From NCBI GenBank assembly GCA_023255415.1, contig JALRIN010000011.1:12348-76347 (forward strand): DNA of 64,000 bases. Reading direction: 5' to 3'. The first letter of the stretch is position 1. Every line of letters starts with the position of its first letter. Below, one piece after another: positions 57,233 through 64,000 of the stretch. Source of the stretch: Cypionkella sp. (GTDB lineage Bacteria > Pseudomonadota > Alphaproteobacteria > Rhodobacterales > Rhodobacteraceae). The notes under the pieces were generated by a model, which did no database searches, was not told where the DNA came from, and saw nothing but the letters and a program-made list of their open reading frames with translations. A program made the translations under genes and the position numbers.

Positions 57233-58567
57233 TTAGAGACTTGGGCGTTTTTGCAAAAGCGGCAGCACGTCCGCCATCTCGGGGCCGGCATCAAGGCCCG
57301 TGACAGCAAGGCGGAGCGGGCGGAACAGGGTTTTGCCCTTACGGCCGGTAGCCTCTTTTACCGCTTGAGTCCATTCAGACCAAGTGGTTTGGGTGAAGGG
57401 ACCTTGGGGCAACAAGGCGAAAGCTTCTTTGATGAAGTCGCAGTCTTCTTCGGCCACCACTGGGGTTGCACCGTCACGGAACAGCGCCCACCAGCCTTCA
57501 AGATCGGCGAGCACGGTGATGTTGGCTTTGGCGACACCCCAGAAGGACTCGGCGAGATCGGCGGGCACACCCAGCGCCGCAATACGGTCGGCCACTGCCG
57601 GCAGCGGCAGGCTTTGCACATGGGCGCGGGTCAGCGGGAACAGGTCTTCGGCGTCGAATTTGGTGGGGGCAGACCCGAAAGCGCCGATGTCAAAGCCGTC
57701 GATCAGGTCTTGCATCGAGCTTGCCAGTTCGACCGGTTTCGAGGAGCCGAGCCGCGCCATCAGCGACAACAGCGCCATAGGTTCCACACCTTGGGCGCGC
57801 AGGTCGCGCAGGCTGAGGGTGCCCAGACGTTTGGACAGTTCTTCGCCCTTGGCACCCGTGAGCAGCGAGTGATGCGCGAAATTCGGTGGGGTGCCGCCCA
57901 TCGCCTGCATGATCTGGATTTGCGTTGCGGTATTGGTTACATGGTCGGCACCACGCACGATAAAGCTGACGCCCATATCAATGTCATCGACCGAAGAGGC
58001 GAAGGTGTAAAGGATCTGACCATCGGCGCGGATCAGCACCGGATCGGAGACCGAGGCCGCGTCGATCGAAATCGGGCCGACGATGCCATCGGCCCATTCG
58101 ATCCGCTGCAGATCAAGCTGAAAACGCCAATAGCCGGCACGGCCTTCGGCGCGGGCTTGGGCCTTTTCGTCATCGGTCAGGCGCAGCGAGGCGCGGTCAT
58201 AGACCGGCGGTTTGTGCATGTTGAGCTGCTTTTTGCGCTTGAGGTCCAGCTCGACCGGGGTCTCGAAGCATTCATAAAACCGGCCCGCCGCGCGCAGCTG
58301 ATCTGCGGCCTCGTAATAGCGGTCAAAGCGCAGCGATTGGCGTTCGACCCGGTCCCATGTCAGGCCCAGCCATTCCAGATCTTGCATAATGCCATCGGAA
58401 TATTCCTGCTTGGAGCGTTCCTGATCGGTATCATCCAAGCGCAGGATGAAGGTGCCGTTGTTTTTACGGGCGATCAGGTAGTTCATCAACGCCGTCCGCA
58501 GGTTGCCGACGTGGATATATCCGGTCGGCGAGGGGGCGAAACGGGTGATGGTGGGTCTGGCGGTCAT
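57233..58567 (-). CDS. gltX: Glutamyl-tRNA synthetase
   Basis: GltX charges tRNA(Glu), and in bacteria with GatCAB usually also tRNA(Gln). The 444-residue class I synthetase has TRFAPSPTGYIHVGNLRTAL (HIGH-type motif HVGN), RLDDTDQERSKQEY, YTFASSVDDIDMGVSFIVRG, and a KMSKS-type GEELSKRLGTLSLRDL. Alphaproteobacteria often carry two GltX; this shorter type is one. The ATG at 58567 is chosen because the upstream extension has no similarity. Its presence fits gatCA at the window start. Confidence 0.95.
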   Translation of the reverse strand: MTARPTITRFAPSPTGYIHVGNLRTALMNYLIARKNNGTFILRLDDTDQERSKQEYSDGIMQDLEWLGLTWDRVERQSLRFDRYYEAADQLRAAGRFYECFETPVELDLKRKKQLNMHKPPVYDRASLRLTDDEKAQARAEGRAGYWRFQLDLQRIEWADGIVGPISIDAASVSDPVLIRADGQILYTFASSVDDIDMGVSFIVRGADHVTNTATQIQIMQAMGGTPPNFAHHSLLTGAKGEELSKRLGTLSLRDLRAQGVEPMALLSLMARLGSSKPVELASSMQDLIDGFDIGAFGSAPTKFDAEDLFPLTRAHVQSLPLPAVADRIAALGVPADLAESFWGVAKANITVLADLEGWWALFRDGATPVVAEEDCDFIKEAFALLPQGPFTQTTWSEWTQAVKEATGRKGKTLFRPLRLAVTGLDAGPEMADVLPLLQKRPSL

Positions 58568-58644
58568 GAAATGGCTCTCCTGCAACGAGGGATCGATGTC
58601 ACATGGGCAGGGATTTGTCCAGTTGGCGCGATGCGGTTTCAAAC

Positions 58645-58674
58645 TTGGACAGCGGCGAAATTTGCGCCTAGTAT
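58645..58674 (+). promoter_or_regulatory. Candidate promoter of the small secreted protein gene
   Basis: TTGGAC (58645-58650) and TAGTAT (58669-58674) are 18 bp apart and point at the gene starting at 58748. The 5' region up to the ATG (about 67 nt) shows no other feature. Confidence 0.45.
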
Positions 58675-58747
58675 GGGAGCAGAATAGGCGCTTTTGGCGC
58701 GGTGGAAACGGGTAAAGTGGCATAAAGTGGCAATCACGGTCGGCGCA

Positions 58748-59317
58748 ATGCGCGTTTTATCAGGGCTTTTGCTGACAGCGGGGCTGAGCGGGGTGGGTCT
58801 GGCCGGACCCTTAAGCGATTTGGCCGCGCGGGCCGAACAGCGGCTGGCCTTGGGCGATACCGCAGGCGCCCTGGCGGTGGCAGCAGATCTGCAGGGCCAA
58901 ATCTGGGATGCCAGCCCCGAGATCGGGTTGCATGATGCTTTGCTGGTGGCAGAACCTGCGCCGGGCTTTGGGCTATACAACCCGCGCGCGGACAATAAAT
59001 TCAAGCCGGGCGCGCCGATCTATATCTATGCCGAGCCTTATGGCTTTGGCTACGGATCGGGCGGAGATGGTATTTATACCATTGATTTCGCAGTGGATTT
59101 ACGCGTCACCACCCCGATGGGCGAGGTGATTGCCGAAGTTGCCGATGTCGCCAATCTAACGCTGACCTCGCGCTATAAAAATCGCGAGTTTCAGGCCAAT
59201 CTGACCTATACGCTGAGTGGGATTACGCCCGGCACCTATGTGTTGGAAACCACGCTGCGCGACAAAAATTCGGCCAAAACCGGCCGGTTCGAGACCGAAG
59301 TCGAATTTACCGAATAA
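58748..59317 (+). CDS. Exported protein of unknown function
   Basis: The product of about 189 residues has a signal peptide (RVLSGLLLTAGLSGVGLAGP), a short helical segment (LAARAEQRLALGDTAGALAV), then a beta-rich domain with many aromatic residues (APIYIYAEPYGFGYGSGGDG, YTIDFAVDLRVTT, TLSGITPGTYVLETTLRDKN). The C-terminal half looks like a beta-sandwich with a TYVLETTLRD edge strand. No family recognised. The ATG at 58748 is chosen because the signal peptide starts there; GTG at 58727 is possible. Confidence 0.7.
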   Translation: MRVLSGLLLTAGLSGVGLAGPLSDLAARAEQRLALGDTAGALAVAADLQGQIWDASPEIGLHDALLVAEPAPGFGLYNPRADNKFKPGAPIYIYAEPYGFGYGSGGDGIYTIDFAVDLRVTTPMGEVIAEVADVANLTLTSRYKNREFQANLTYTLSGITPGTYVLETTLRDKNSAKTGRFETEVEFTE

Positions 59318-59390
59318 CCGCGCCAACCTTGGGTTTTTCGCATCATCGCGCTATACTAAGGGCTGGATTGTGCGCCACACCTTTGCGCCC

Positions 59391-61049
59391 CTAGCCCTGA
59401 TCGCGCCAGCGGTTGGCGATGGGATAGCGGCGATCCATCCAAAAGGCGCGGCGGGTTAGGCGGGTGCCGGGCGCAGATTGAAAGCGTTTGTATTCGCTGA
59501 TGTAGAGCAGATGCTGCACCTGCATCACAGTCGCGTGATCAAAGCCCTCGGCGACCAGATCCGCGACCGAGGCTTCGCGGTCAACCAGCCCGTCAAGGAT
59601 GGCATCCAGCACCGGATAGGGTGGCAGCGAGTCTTCGTCTTTTTGATCGGGGCGCAACTCGGCGCTGGGGGGTTTGTCGATGATGCGCGGCGCGATCACC
59701 TCGCCCGCAGGGGCAAGCATCCAAGGCCGGTGCGTGGCATTGCGCCAGCGGCAGGTCTCGAAGACGCGGGTTTTATAAAGGTCTTTCAGCGGGTTATAGC
59801 CACCGTTCATATCGCCATAGATGGTGCAATAGCCCACCGCCATTTCGGATTTATTGCCCGTAGTCAGCAGCATTTCGCCAAATTTATTCGACATTGCCAT
59901 CAGCAACAGGCCACGCAGCCGCGATTGCAGATTTTCTTCGGTAACATCGGCGGGGCGGTCTTGGAACAGATGCGCCAGCGCCGCCGTGGCCGCGTCTTGC
60001 GGCGCCGAGATCTGCACAGTGTCAAGCTGACAGCCCAGCGCACGGGCGCAAGCGGCGGCATCTTCAAGGCTGGCCTGCGAGGTATAGCGCGACGGCAGCA
60101 TCACGCAGCGCAGATTCTGCGGGCCAATCGCATCGGCGGCAATCGCCGCGACAAGCGCGCTGTCGATGCCGCCAGACAGGCCCAGCAACACCTTTTTAAA
60201 GCCGGTTTTGCCCAGATAATCGCGCAAAGACAGCACCATTGCATGGTAATCAGCCTCGTAAGCCTCTGGCAGCAAGGCTTTTTCGGCGGGCAGCGCGCGC
60301 CAGCCCTCCTCGGTTTCAACAAAGTCGATATGGGCAATGGCGGGCAAAAACTGCGGCAGCTGCGCCATCAACGCGCCGCCGGGGTTCAGCACAAAAGATG
60401 CACCATCAAAGACCTGATCGTCTTGGCCGCCAATCATGTTCAGATAGACCAGCGGCAGCCCGGTCTCGACCACCCGCGCCACCATCAGACCCGAGCGCAC
60501 ATCGGCCTTGTCGCGGTGATAGGGCGAGCCATTCGGCACCAGCAGGATCTGCGCCCCAGATTCGGCCAAGGTCTCGGCCACTTCGGGATGCCATGCGTCT
60601 TCACAGATCGGCGAGCCAATCCGCAGCGGGCCGATGCGGTAGGGGCCTTGCGGTGGCGCGGCTGCAAAGATGCGCTTTTCGTCAAAAACCCCCTCGTTGG
60701 GCAGATCGTGTTTCAGCACGGTGGCGGCAATTTTGCCTTCGGCCAGAATGTAATAGGCGTTGTAAAGCTGGCCGTTTTGCAGGCAAGGCCCCCCGATGCC
60801 CAGCGCGGGGCCGTCCTTGATCCGCAGCGCCAGCGCGCTGATCGCCGCCATCGCTGCAGTATAGAAAGCAGGCTTCATCACCATATCTTGGGTTTGATAG
60901 CCGGTGATAAACATCTCGGTCAGCGCAACCATCTGCGCCCCTGCCGCCTGACCCTTGGTCCAAGCGTCATAGGCAAGCGCTGCATTGGCCTCGATCGCGC
61001 CGACAGAGGGGTTCAGCTGCGCCAAGGTCAGGCGAAAGGTGGCGGACAT
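59391..61049 (-). CDS. nadE: Glutamine-dependent NAD+ synthetase
   Basis: NadE amidates deamido-NAD to NAD using glutamine and ATP. The 552-residue protein fuses an N-terminal carbon-nitrogen hydrolase glutaminase (MVALTEMFITGYQTQD with Glu, VLKHDLPNEGVFDEKR with Lys, IGSPICEDAWHPE with Cys) to a C-terminal synthetase with the PP-loop VLLGLSGGIDSALVAAI and TGNKSEMAVGYCTIYGD. The ATG at 61049 is chosen; an upstream ATG at 61064 would add five residues. Confidence 0.96.
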   Translation of the reverse strand: MSATFRLTLAQLNPSVGAIEANAALAYDAWTKGQAAGAQMVALTEMFITGYQTQDMVMKPAFYTAAMAAISALALRIKDGPALGIGGPCLQNGQLYNAYYILAEGKIAATVLKHDLPNEGVFDEKRIFAAAPPQGPYRIGPLRIGSPICEDAWHPEVAETLAESGAQILLVPNGSPYHRDKADVRSGLMVARVVETGLPLVYLNMIGGQDDQVFDGASFVLNPGGALMAQLPQFLPAIAHIDFVETEEGWRALPAEKALLPEAYEADYHAMVLSLRDYLGKTGFKKVLLGLSGGIDSALVAAIAADAIGPQNLRCVMLPSRYTSQASLEDAAACARALGCQLDTVQISAPQDAATAALAHLFQDRPADVTEENLQSRLRGLLLMAMSNKFGEMLLTTGNKSEMAVGYCTIYGDMNGGYNPLKDLYKTRVFETCRWRNATHRPWMLAPAGEVIAPRIIDKPPSAELRPDQKDEDSLPPYPVLDAILDGLVDREASVADLVAEGFDHATVMQVQHLLYISEYKRFQSAPGTRLTRRAFWMDRRYPIANRWRDQG

Positions 61050-61157
61050 GGGCGGCTCCGTCAAAGGGTTCGCAAGGGTTCTAGCAGGTTCGCGCGCAAG
61101 GGAAAGGGTGGCGCGCCCAACACTGGGCTGGGATGCGGGCGCAGCCGGCCTGCCTGC

Positions 61158-61187
61158 TTGTCAGTTGGACGTGCCCGCGCTTACTAT
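61158..61187 (+). promoter_or_regulatory. Candidate promoter of the MORN-repeat gene
   Basis: TTGTCA (61158-61163) and TACTAT (61182-61187) are 18 bp apart, 24 nt before the ATG, with GAAGGA as ribosome site between. Predicted from sequence only. Confidence 0.5.
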
Positions 61188-61211
61188 AGCGGCGACACGA
61201 AGGAATAAAGC

Positions 61212-62747
61212 ATGCGCAAGACCCTTGGATTTATGGTGGCCCTTTCGCTTGGCTGCGGCTCGGCGCTGCTGGCGCAAGACAGCGCGGCGCCTTTGGATGC
61301 GACGGCGCCGCGTTCGGCCTTAGATCCTGCGCGCGATTACGGGCCCGTGCAGACCAAGCAATATGACGACGGGTCGGTTTATGTCGGCACCTTTGTCGGT
61401 GGCGTGCAAGAAGGCACCGGCACCTATACCTTGCCCAGCGGCTATGAATACAGCGGCGAATGGGTCAAGGGCGAGATCAAAGGCTTGGGTCGCGCGCGCT
61501 ATCCCAATGGCTCGATCTATGAGGGCAGCTTTTCTGAAGGCAAGCCCGAGGGGCGCGGCAAGATCATCTTTGGCGATGGCGGCAGCTATGAAGGCACATG
61601 GCAGGGTGGCAAGATGACAGGCGAAGGCGTCGCCCGTTATGCCAATGGGTCGGTTTACAGCGGGGGTTTCAAAGACGGGGTGCATGACGGCCAAGGTGTG
61701 ATGCGCGATGCCTCGGGCTATCGGTTCGAGGGCGATTGGGTGATGGGGGCCAAGCAGGGCTTGGGCAAGATCACCTATCCAGACGGCACCACCTACGACG
61801 GCACGCTTGTGAACGGCGCGCGCGAGGGCAAGGGCACTTTGACCATGCCCAACGGTCTGGCCTATGTGGGGGCGTGGAAGGCGGGGCAAATCACCGGCCT
61901 TGGCAAGCTGACCCAGCCCAATGGCGATGTCTATGAGGGCGATTTCGTCGAAGGCCTGCGCGAAGGCAAGGGCACCCTAAGCTACGCCAGCGGCGATCTT
62001 TACAAGGGCGAATTCAAGGCCGACAAACGTGCAGGCCAAGGCAAATTCACCGCCAACGATGGCACCACTTACGAGGGCGCTTGGGTCGCGGGGCAGATGC
62101 AAGGCGAAGGTGTGATGCGCTATCCTGACGGCTCGGTCTATGCGGGCGGCTTTCGCGCCGATCAGCCCGATGGCACGGGCAAGATAACCTATGCCGACGG
62201 CAGTTTCTACGAGGGCGCATGGCAGCGTGGCGCGATCACCGGCGCGGGCAAGGCGGTTTACCCCAATGGCACCGCCTATGAGGGCAATTTCGTCTCGGCC
62301 AAGCCCGAAGGCCTTGGCAAGATGACCTATCCTGACGGCTTTAGCTATGAAGGCGCATGGAAAGCCGGTCTGCGCGCGGGCCAAGGCGTCGCTGTTTGGG
62401 CCGATGGCACCCGCTACAGCGGTGGCTTTGTCAACGGTAAGCGTGAAGGCAAGGGCGTTCTAGAGCAGTCTGATGGCTTTCGCTATGAGGGCGATTGGCT
62501 TGGCGGCGAGATCTCGGGGCAAGGCCGCGCTGTCTATGGCAACGGCGATGTCTATGAAGGCGGTTTTCTGGCCGGCAAGCGCGAGGGCGCGGGCAAGCTG
62601 ACCTATAAGGCCAAGGGCGATATCTCGGAAGGGATTTGGCAGGCTGGGGTGCTGATAGGCCCACTTCCCACACCCGCCGTCGTGGCAGATCCGGCGCTGA
62701 TTGGGCCTATCGCCCCTGCTGCGCCCGCCACTGCGGGCACGCCCTAG
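61212..62747 (+). CDS. Exported protein with 18 MORN repeats
   Basis: The 511-residue protein starts with a signal peptide (RKTLGFMVALSLGCGSALLA) and a short linker, then consists almost entirely of 23-residue MORN units (pattern Y-x-G-x-F/W-x3-G-x2-x-G-x-G-x3-x-NG) from about residue 55 to 470: 18 complete units and a partial 19th. The key position alternates Phe and Trp from unit to unit, giving a 46-residue super-repeat. The C-terminus is a Pro/Ala tail. MORN repeats bind membranes or proteins elsewhere; its bacterial role here is unknown. Confidence 0.88.
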   Translation: MRKTLGFMVALSLGCGSALLAQDSAAPLDATAPRSALDPARDYGPVQTKQYDDGSVYVGTFVGGVQEGTGTYTLPSGYEYSGEWVKGEIKGLGRARYPNGSIYEGSFSEGKPEGRGKIIFGDGGSYEGTWQGGKMTGEGVARYANGSVYSGGFKDGVHDGQGVMRDASGYRFEGDWVMGAKQGLGKITYPDGTTYDGTLVNGAREGKGTLTMPNGLAYVGAWKAGQITGLGKLTQPNGDVYEGDFVEGLREGKGTLSYASGDLYKGEFKADKRAGQGKFTANDGTTYEGAWVAGQMQGEGVMRYPDGSVYAGGFRADQPDGTGKITYADGSFYEGAWQRGAITGAGKAVYPNGTAYEGNFVSAKPEGLGKMTYPDGFSYEGAWKAGLRAGQGVAVWADGTRYSGGFVNGKREGKGVLEQSDGFRYEGDWLGGEISGQGRAVYGNGDVYEGGFLAGKREGAGKLTYKAKGDISEGIWQAGVLIGPLPTPAVVADPALIGPIAPAAPATAGTP

Positions 62748-62748
62748 C

Positions 62749-63402
62749 CTACCACGGAACCTCGCGCCCCGCCCAATCGTAAAACCCGCCGCTTTGGCGC
62801 GGGGTCAGGCCGTCAAGCACCGCCAGCAGCCGATCTGCGGCAACAGCAGCTGTGACCTTCTCGGCCGCATAATCCGCGGTAAAGGCGGTGGCCACCGTGC
62901 CCGGATGCAGACACGCAACCACGGCCAGCGGATGGCTGCGCGCGATTTCAATCGCAGCAGTGTGGATCATCTGGTTCAGCGCCGCCTTTGACGCACGATA
63001 GGAATACCAGCCCCCCAAAGCATTGTCGCCAATCGACCCCACCCGCGCCGACAGCACCCCAACCTGCGCGGCACGGTCGCGCGGCAGCAACCGCAGCGCG
63101 TGTTTCACCACCAAGGCAGGCCCCATTGCATTCAGCGCAAATTGCGCCATGATCTGCCCCGCCTCCAGCGCGCGCAGCGATTTCTCGGGCGCCTGGCCTG
63201 GCCCCGCCAATGCGCCGGTGGCGATTACAATGCGCTCAAAACTCGGCTCCAGCTTGGCCATCAGCCGCGCAATACTTGCCTCGTCGGTAATGTCCAAACC
63301 GTCACCGCTGCGCGACAACGTCACCACCTCGCCCTGCAGCGATAGCGCCTGCACCAGCGCCGCGCCAATGCCGCCAGACGCCCCAATCACCAAAGCTCGC
63401 AT
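62749..63402 (-). CDS. Short-chain dehydrogenase/reductase (SDR)
   Basis: The 217-residue protein has the Rossmann start ALVIGASGGIGAALVQAL, the DIT motif (GDGLDITDEASIARL), NAMGPALVVKHAL, the active-site Ser and YxxxK in VLSARVGSIG and YSYRASKAALNQM, and CLHPGTVATAFT. It is at the short end of the SDR family, like CsgA-type SDRs. Substrate unknown. It converges with the MORN gene within 1 nt. Confidence 0.87.
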   Translation of the reverse strand: MRALVIGASGGIGAALVQALSLQGEVVTLSRSGDGLDITDEASIARLMAKLEPSFERIVIATGALAGPGQAPEKSLRALEAGQIMAQFALNAMGPALVVKHALRLLPRDRAAQVGVLSARVGSIGDNALGGWYSYRASKAALNQMIHTAAIEIARSHPLAVVACLHPGTVATAFTADYAAEKVTAAVAADRLLAVLDGLTPRQSGGFYDWAGREVPW

Positions 63403-63577
63403 GGCCTAGGCCTCCTCTGTCTTTGCACCCTACCTAGCCCGTCCGCGCCCGCGCGCAAGTCTGGCGCGCGGTAGCAGCCTGACGCGGGGGCTCGATGCCC
63501 CCCAGTCCGGCCCTTGGTCGTTAGGTTTTTTGCAAAACCCCCTTCCCTTGGCAGAAATCCTGCTTATAGTCGCCACT

Positions 63578-63682
63578 ATGACCAGCGAAGCCATCAGCCT
63601 GACTGCCCCGAACGCCACTTTGGCGCTTGGCGTTTTCATGCCTTTGGCGCTTGGGCTGCTGCTGCTTCTTACGCGCTTCTGA
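63578..63682 (+). CDS. Candidate leucine-rich leader peptide upstream of leuA (leaderless)
   Basis: This 34-codon ORF (MTSEAISLTAPNATLALGVF...) contains ten Leu codons, five of them consecutive near the end (GLLLLLTRF). A good -10 box TATAGT lies at 63565-63570, so the transcription start would fall at about the A of the ATG, making the ORF leaderless, as known for the trpL leader in Sinorhizobium. No ribosome site precedes it. The -35 region is poor. It could also be a small membrane peptide. The upstream gap 63403-63564 holds a GGGGGC/GCCCCC palindrome but no other clear feature. Confidence 0.5.
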   Translation: MTSEAISLTAPNATLALGVFMPLALGLLLLLTRF

Positions 63683-63757
63683 GCGTGCCTTGGGGCGCGA
63701 CCGCTCGGAAGGGAACAGCGCCCAAACCCCAAGCAAAACTTTCCAAGGATTTTCCAG
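63683..63757 (+). promoter_or_regulatory. Candidate attenuator / ribosome-site switch before leuA
   Basis: CCTTGG (63688-63693), right after the leader stop, is complementary to CCAAGG (63743-63748), which contains the leuA ribosome site. The overlapping TTGGGG (63690-63695) can instead pair with CCCCAA (63727-63732), and GGGCGC (63693-63698) with GCGCCC (63718-63723). These pairings exclude each other. No U-run terminator is seen, so control of translation is more likely than of termination. Predicted only. Confidence 0.35.
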
Positions 63758-64000
63758 ATGACCACTGCCTCGCAACCCCGCGTGATGATTTTTGACACCA
63801 CCCTGCGTGACGGCGAACAATCGCCCGGCGCAACGATGACCCATGATGAAAAGCTTGAAATCGCGGGCCTGCTGGATGAAATGGGCGTCGATGTGATCGA
63901 AGCGGGCTTTCCGATTGCCTCGGAGGGCGATTTCGCGGCTGTCTCAGAAATTGCCAAGCGCGCCAAGAATTCCACGATCTGCGGCCTTGCCCGCGCCAAT
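63758..64000 (+). CDS. leuA: 2-isopropylmalate synthase (5' end only)
   Basis: LeuA condenses acetyl-CoA with 2-oxoisovalerate, the first step of leucine synthesis. The first 81 codons are present and show the catalytic-domain start VMIFDTTLRDGEQSPGATMT, with the metal-binding Asp and catalytic Arg, then DVIEAGFPIASEGDFAAVSE. AAGGA lies 8 nt before the ATG. The gene runs off the right edge. Homocitrate or citramalate synthases share this start; the leucine-rich leader supports LeuA. Confidence 0.88.
   Translation, partial: MTTASQPRVMIFDTTLRDGEQSPGATMTHDEKLEIAGLLDEMGVDVIEAGFPIASEGDFAAVSEIAKRAKNSTICGLARAN

Noticed and set aside
57251..58687. 478-codon plus-strand frame opposite gltX
   Set aside because: Antisense shadow; gltX has HVGN and ELSKR motifs.
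59478..61208. 576-codon plus-strand frame opposite nadE
   Set aside because: Antisense shadow of a well-supported gene; no domain recognisable.

Overview
This is a GC-rich chromosomal segment of an alphaproteobacterium, almost certainly of the Rhodobacteraceae (Rhodobacter/Pseudorhodobacter/Roseobacter relatives). The assignment rests on gene order (ctaC-ctaB-small ORF-ctaG-ctaE-surf1-thrC-M16 peptidase), an aerobic CobG/CobN cobalamin pathway with BluB and a BluE-like kinase, MmcB, a DUF6324-type protein, and an alphaproteobacterial 6S RNA. I see no phage, insertion sequence or CRISPR array.

Layout. 1-4.1 kb: gatC and the start of gatA, a UPF0173 metallohydrolase, a DEDDh exonuclease, and the purine/MTA salvage genes mtnP and apt. 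4.3-13.8 kb: a minus-strand run with a GlcD-type FAD oxidase, a DUF1697 protein, then the cytochrome aa3 assembly operon running into thrC, an M16 peptidase and a GNAT acetyltransferase. 14-21 kb: tldD, tex, tRNA-His, small genes, ssrS (6S RNA), nusB and a strongly degenerate ribH-like gene. 21-26 kb: a capsule module (KpsS, KpsD-like export lipoprotein, KpsC) facing an LdtR-like regulator. 26-34 kb: sdhE, an XRE regulator, an aspartate-type aminotransferase, a MATE pump, a GST, an epimerase and parE, followed by an AT-rich islet with a YHYH/Excalibur protein that has no ATG codon.

34.4-57.2 kb is a large cobalamin (B12) locus. A cobalamin riboswitch (48268-48470, minus strand) leads a run of a DUF1636 protein, cobW, cobN, cobG, cobH, cobI and cobJ. 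A second minus-strand run is cobL, cobE, cobM, cobB, cobA, cobF. cobK lies inverted between the two runs; its start codon overlaps that of cobL and its 3' end overlaps that of cobJ. cobO and cobQ follow on the plus strand, then a minus operon for the lower loop and side chain (phosphatase, BluE-like kinase, cbiB, cobC, bluB) and a plus operon (cobU, cobT, cobS) that assembles the nucleotide loop. Together they cover nearly the whole oxygen-dependent route from uroporphyrinogen III to cobalamin. The cobaltochelatase partners (aerobic CobS/CobT), the corrin reductase CobR and any cobalt transporter are not in the window.

57.2-64 kb: gltX, a small secreted protein, nadE, an exported protein made of 18 MORN repeats, an SDR oxidoreductase, and the 5' end of leuA preceded by a leucine-rich small ORF that looks like a leaderless attenuation leader.

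The most interesting signals are the ribH homologue that has lost its substrate-binding and catalytic motifs, the candidate leucine leader/RBS switch before leuA, the cobK/cobL start-on-start arrangement, and a five-copy family of intergenic hairpin elements with a conserved tail (GGATATTT...AGATGAAA).
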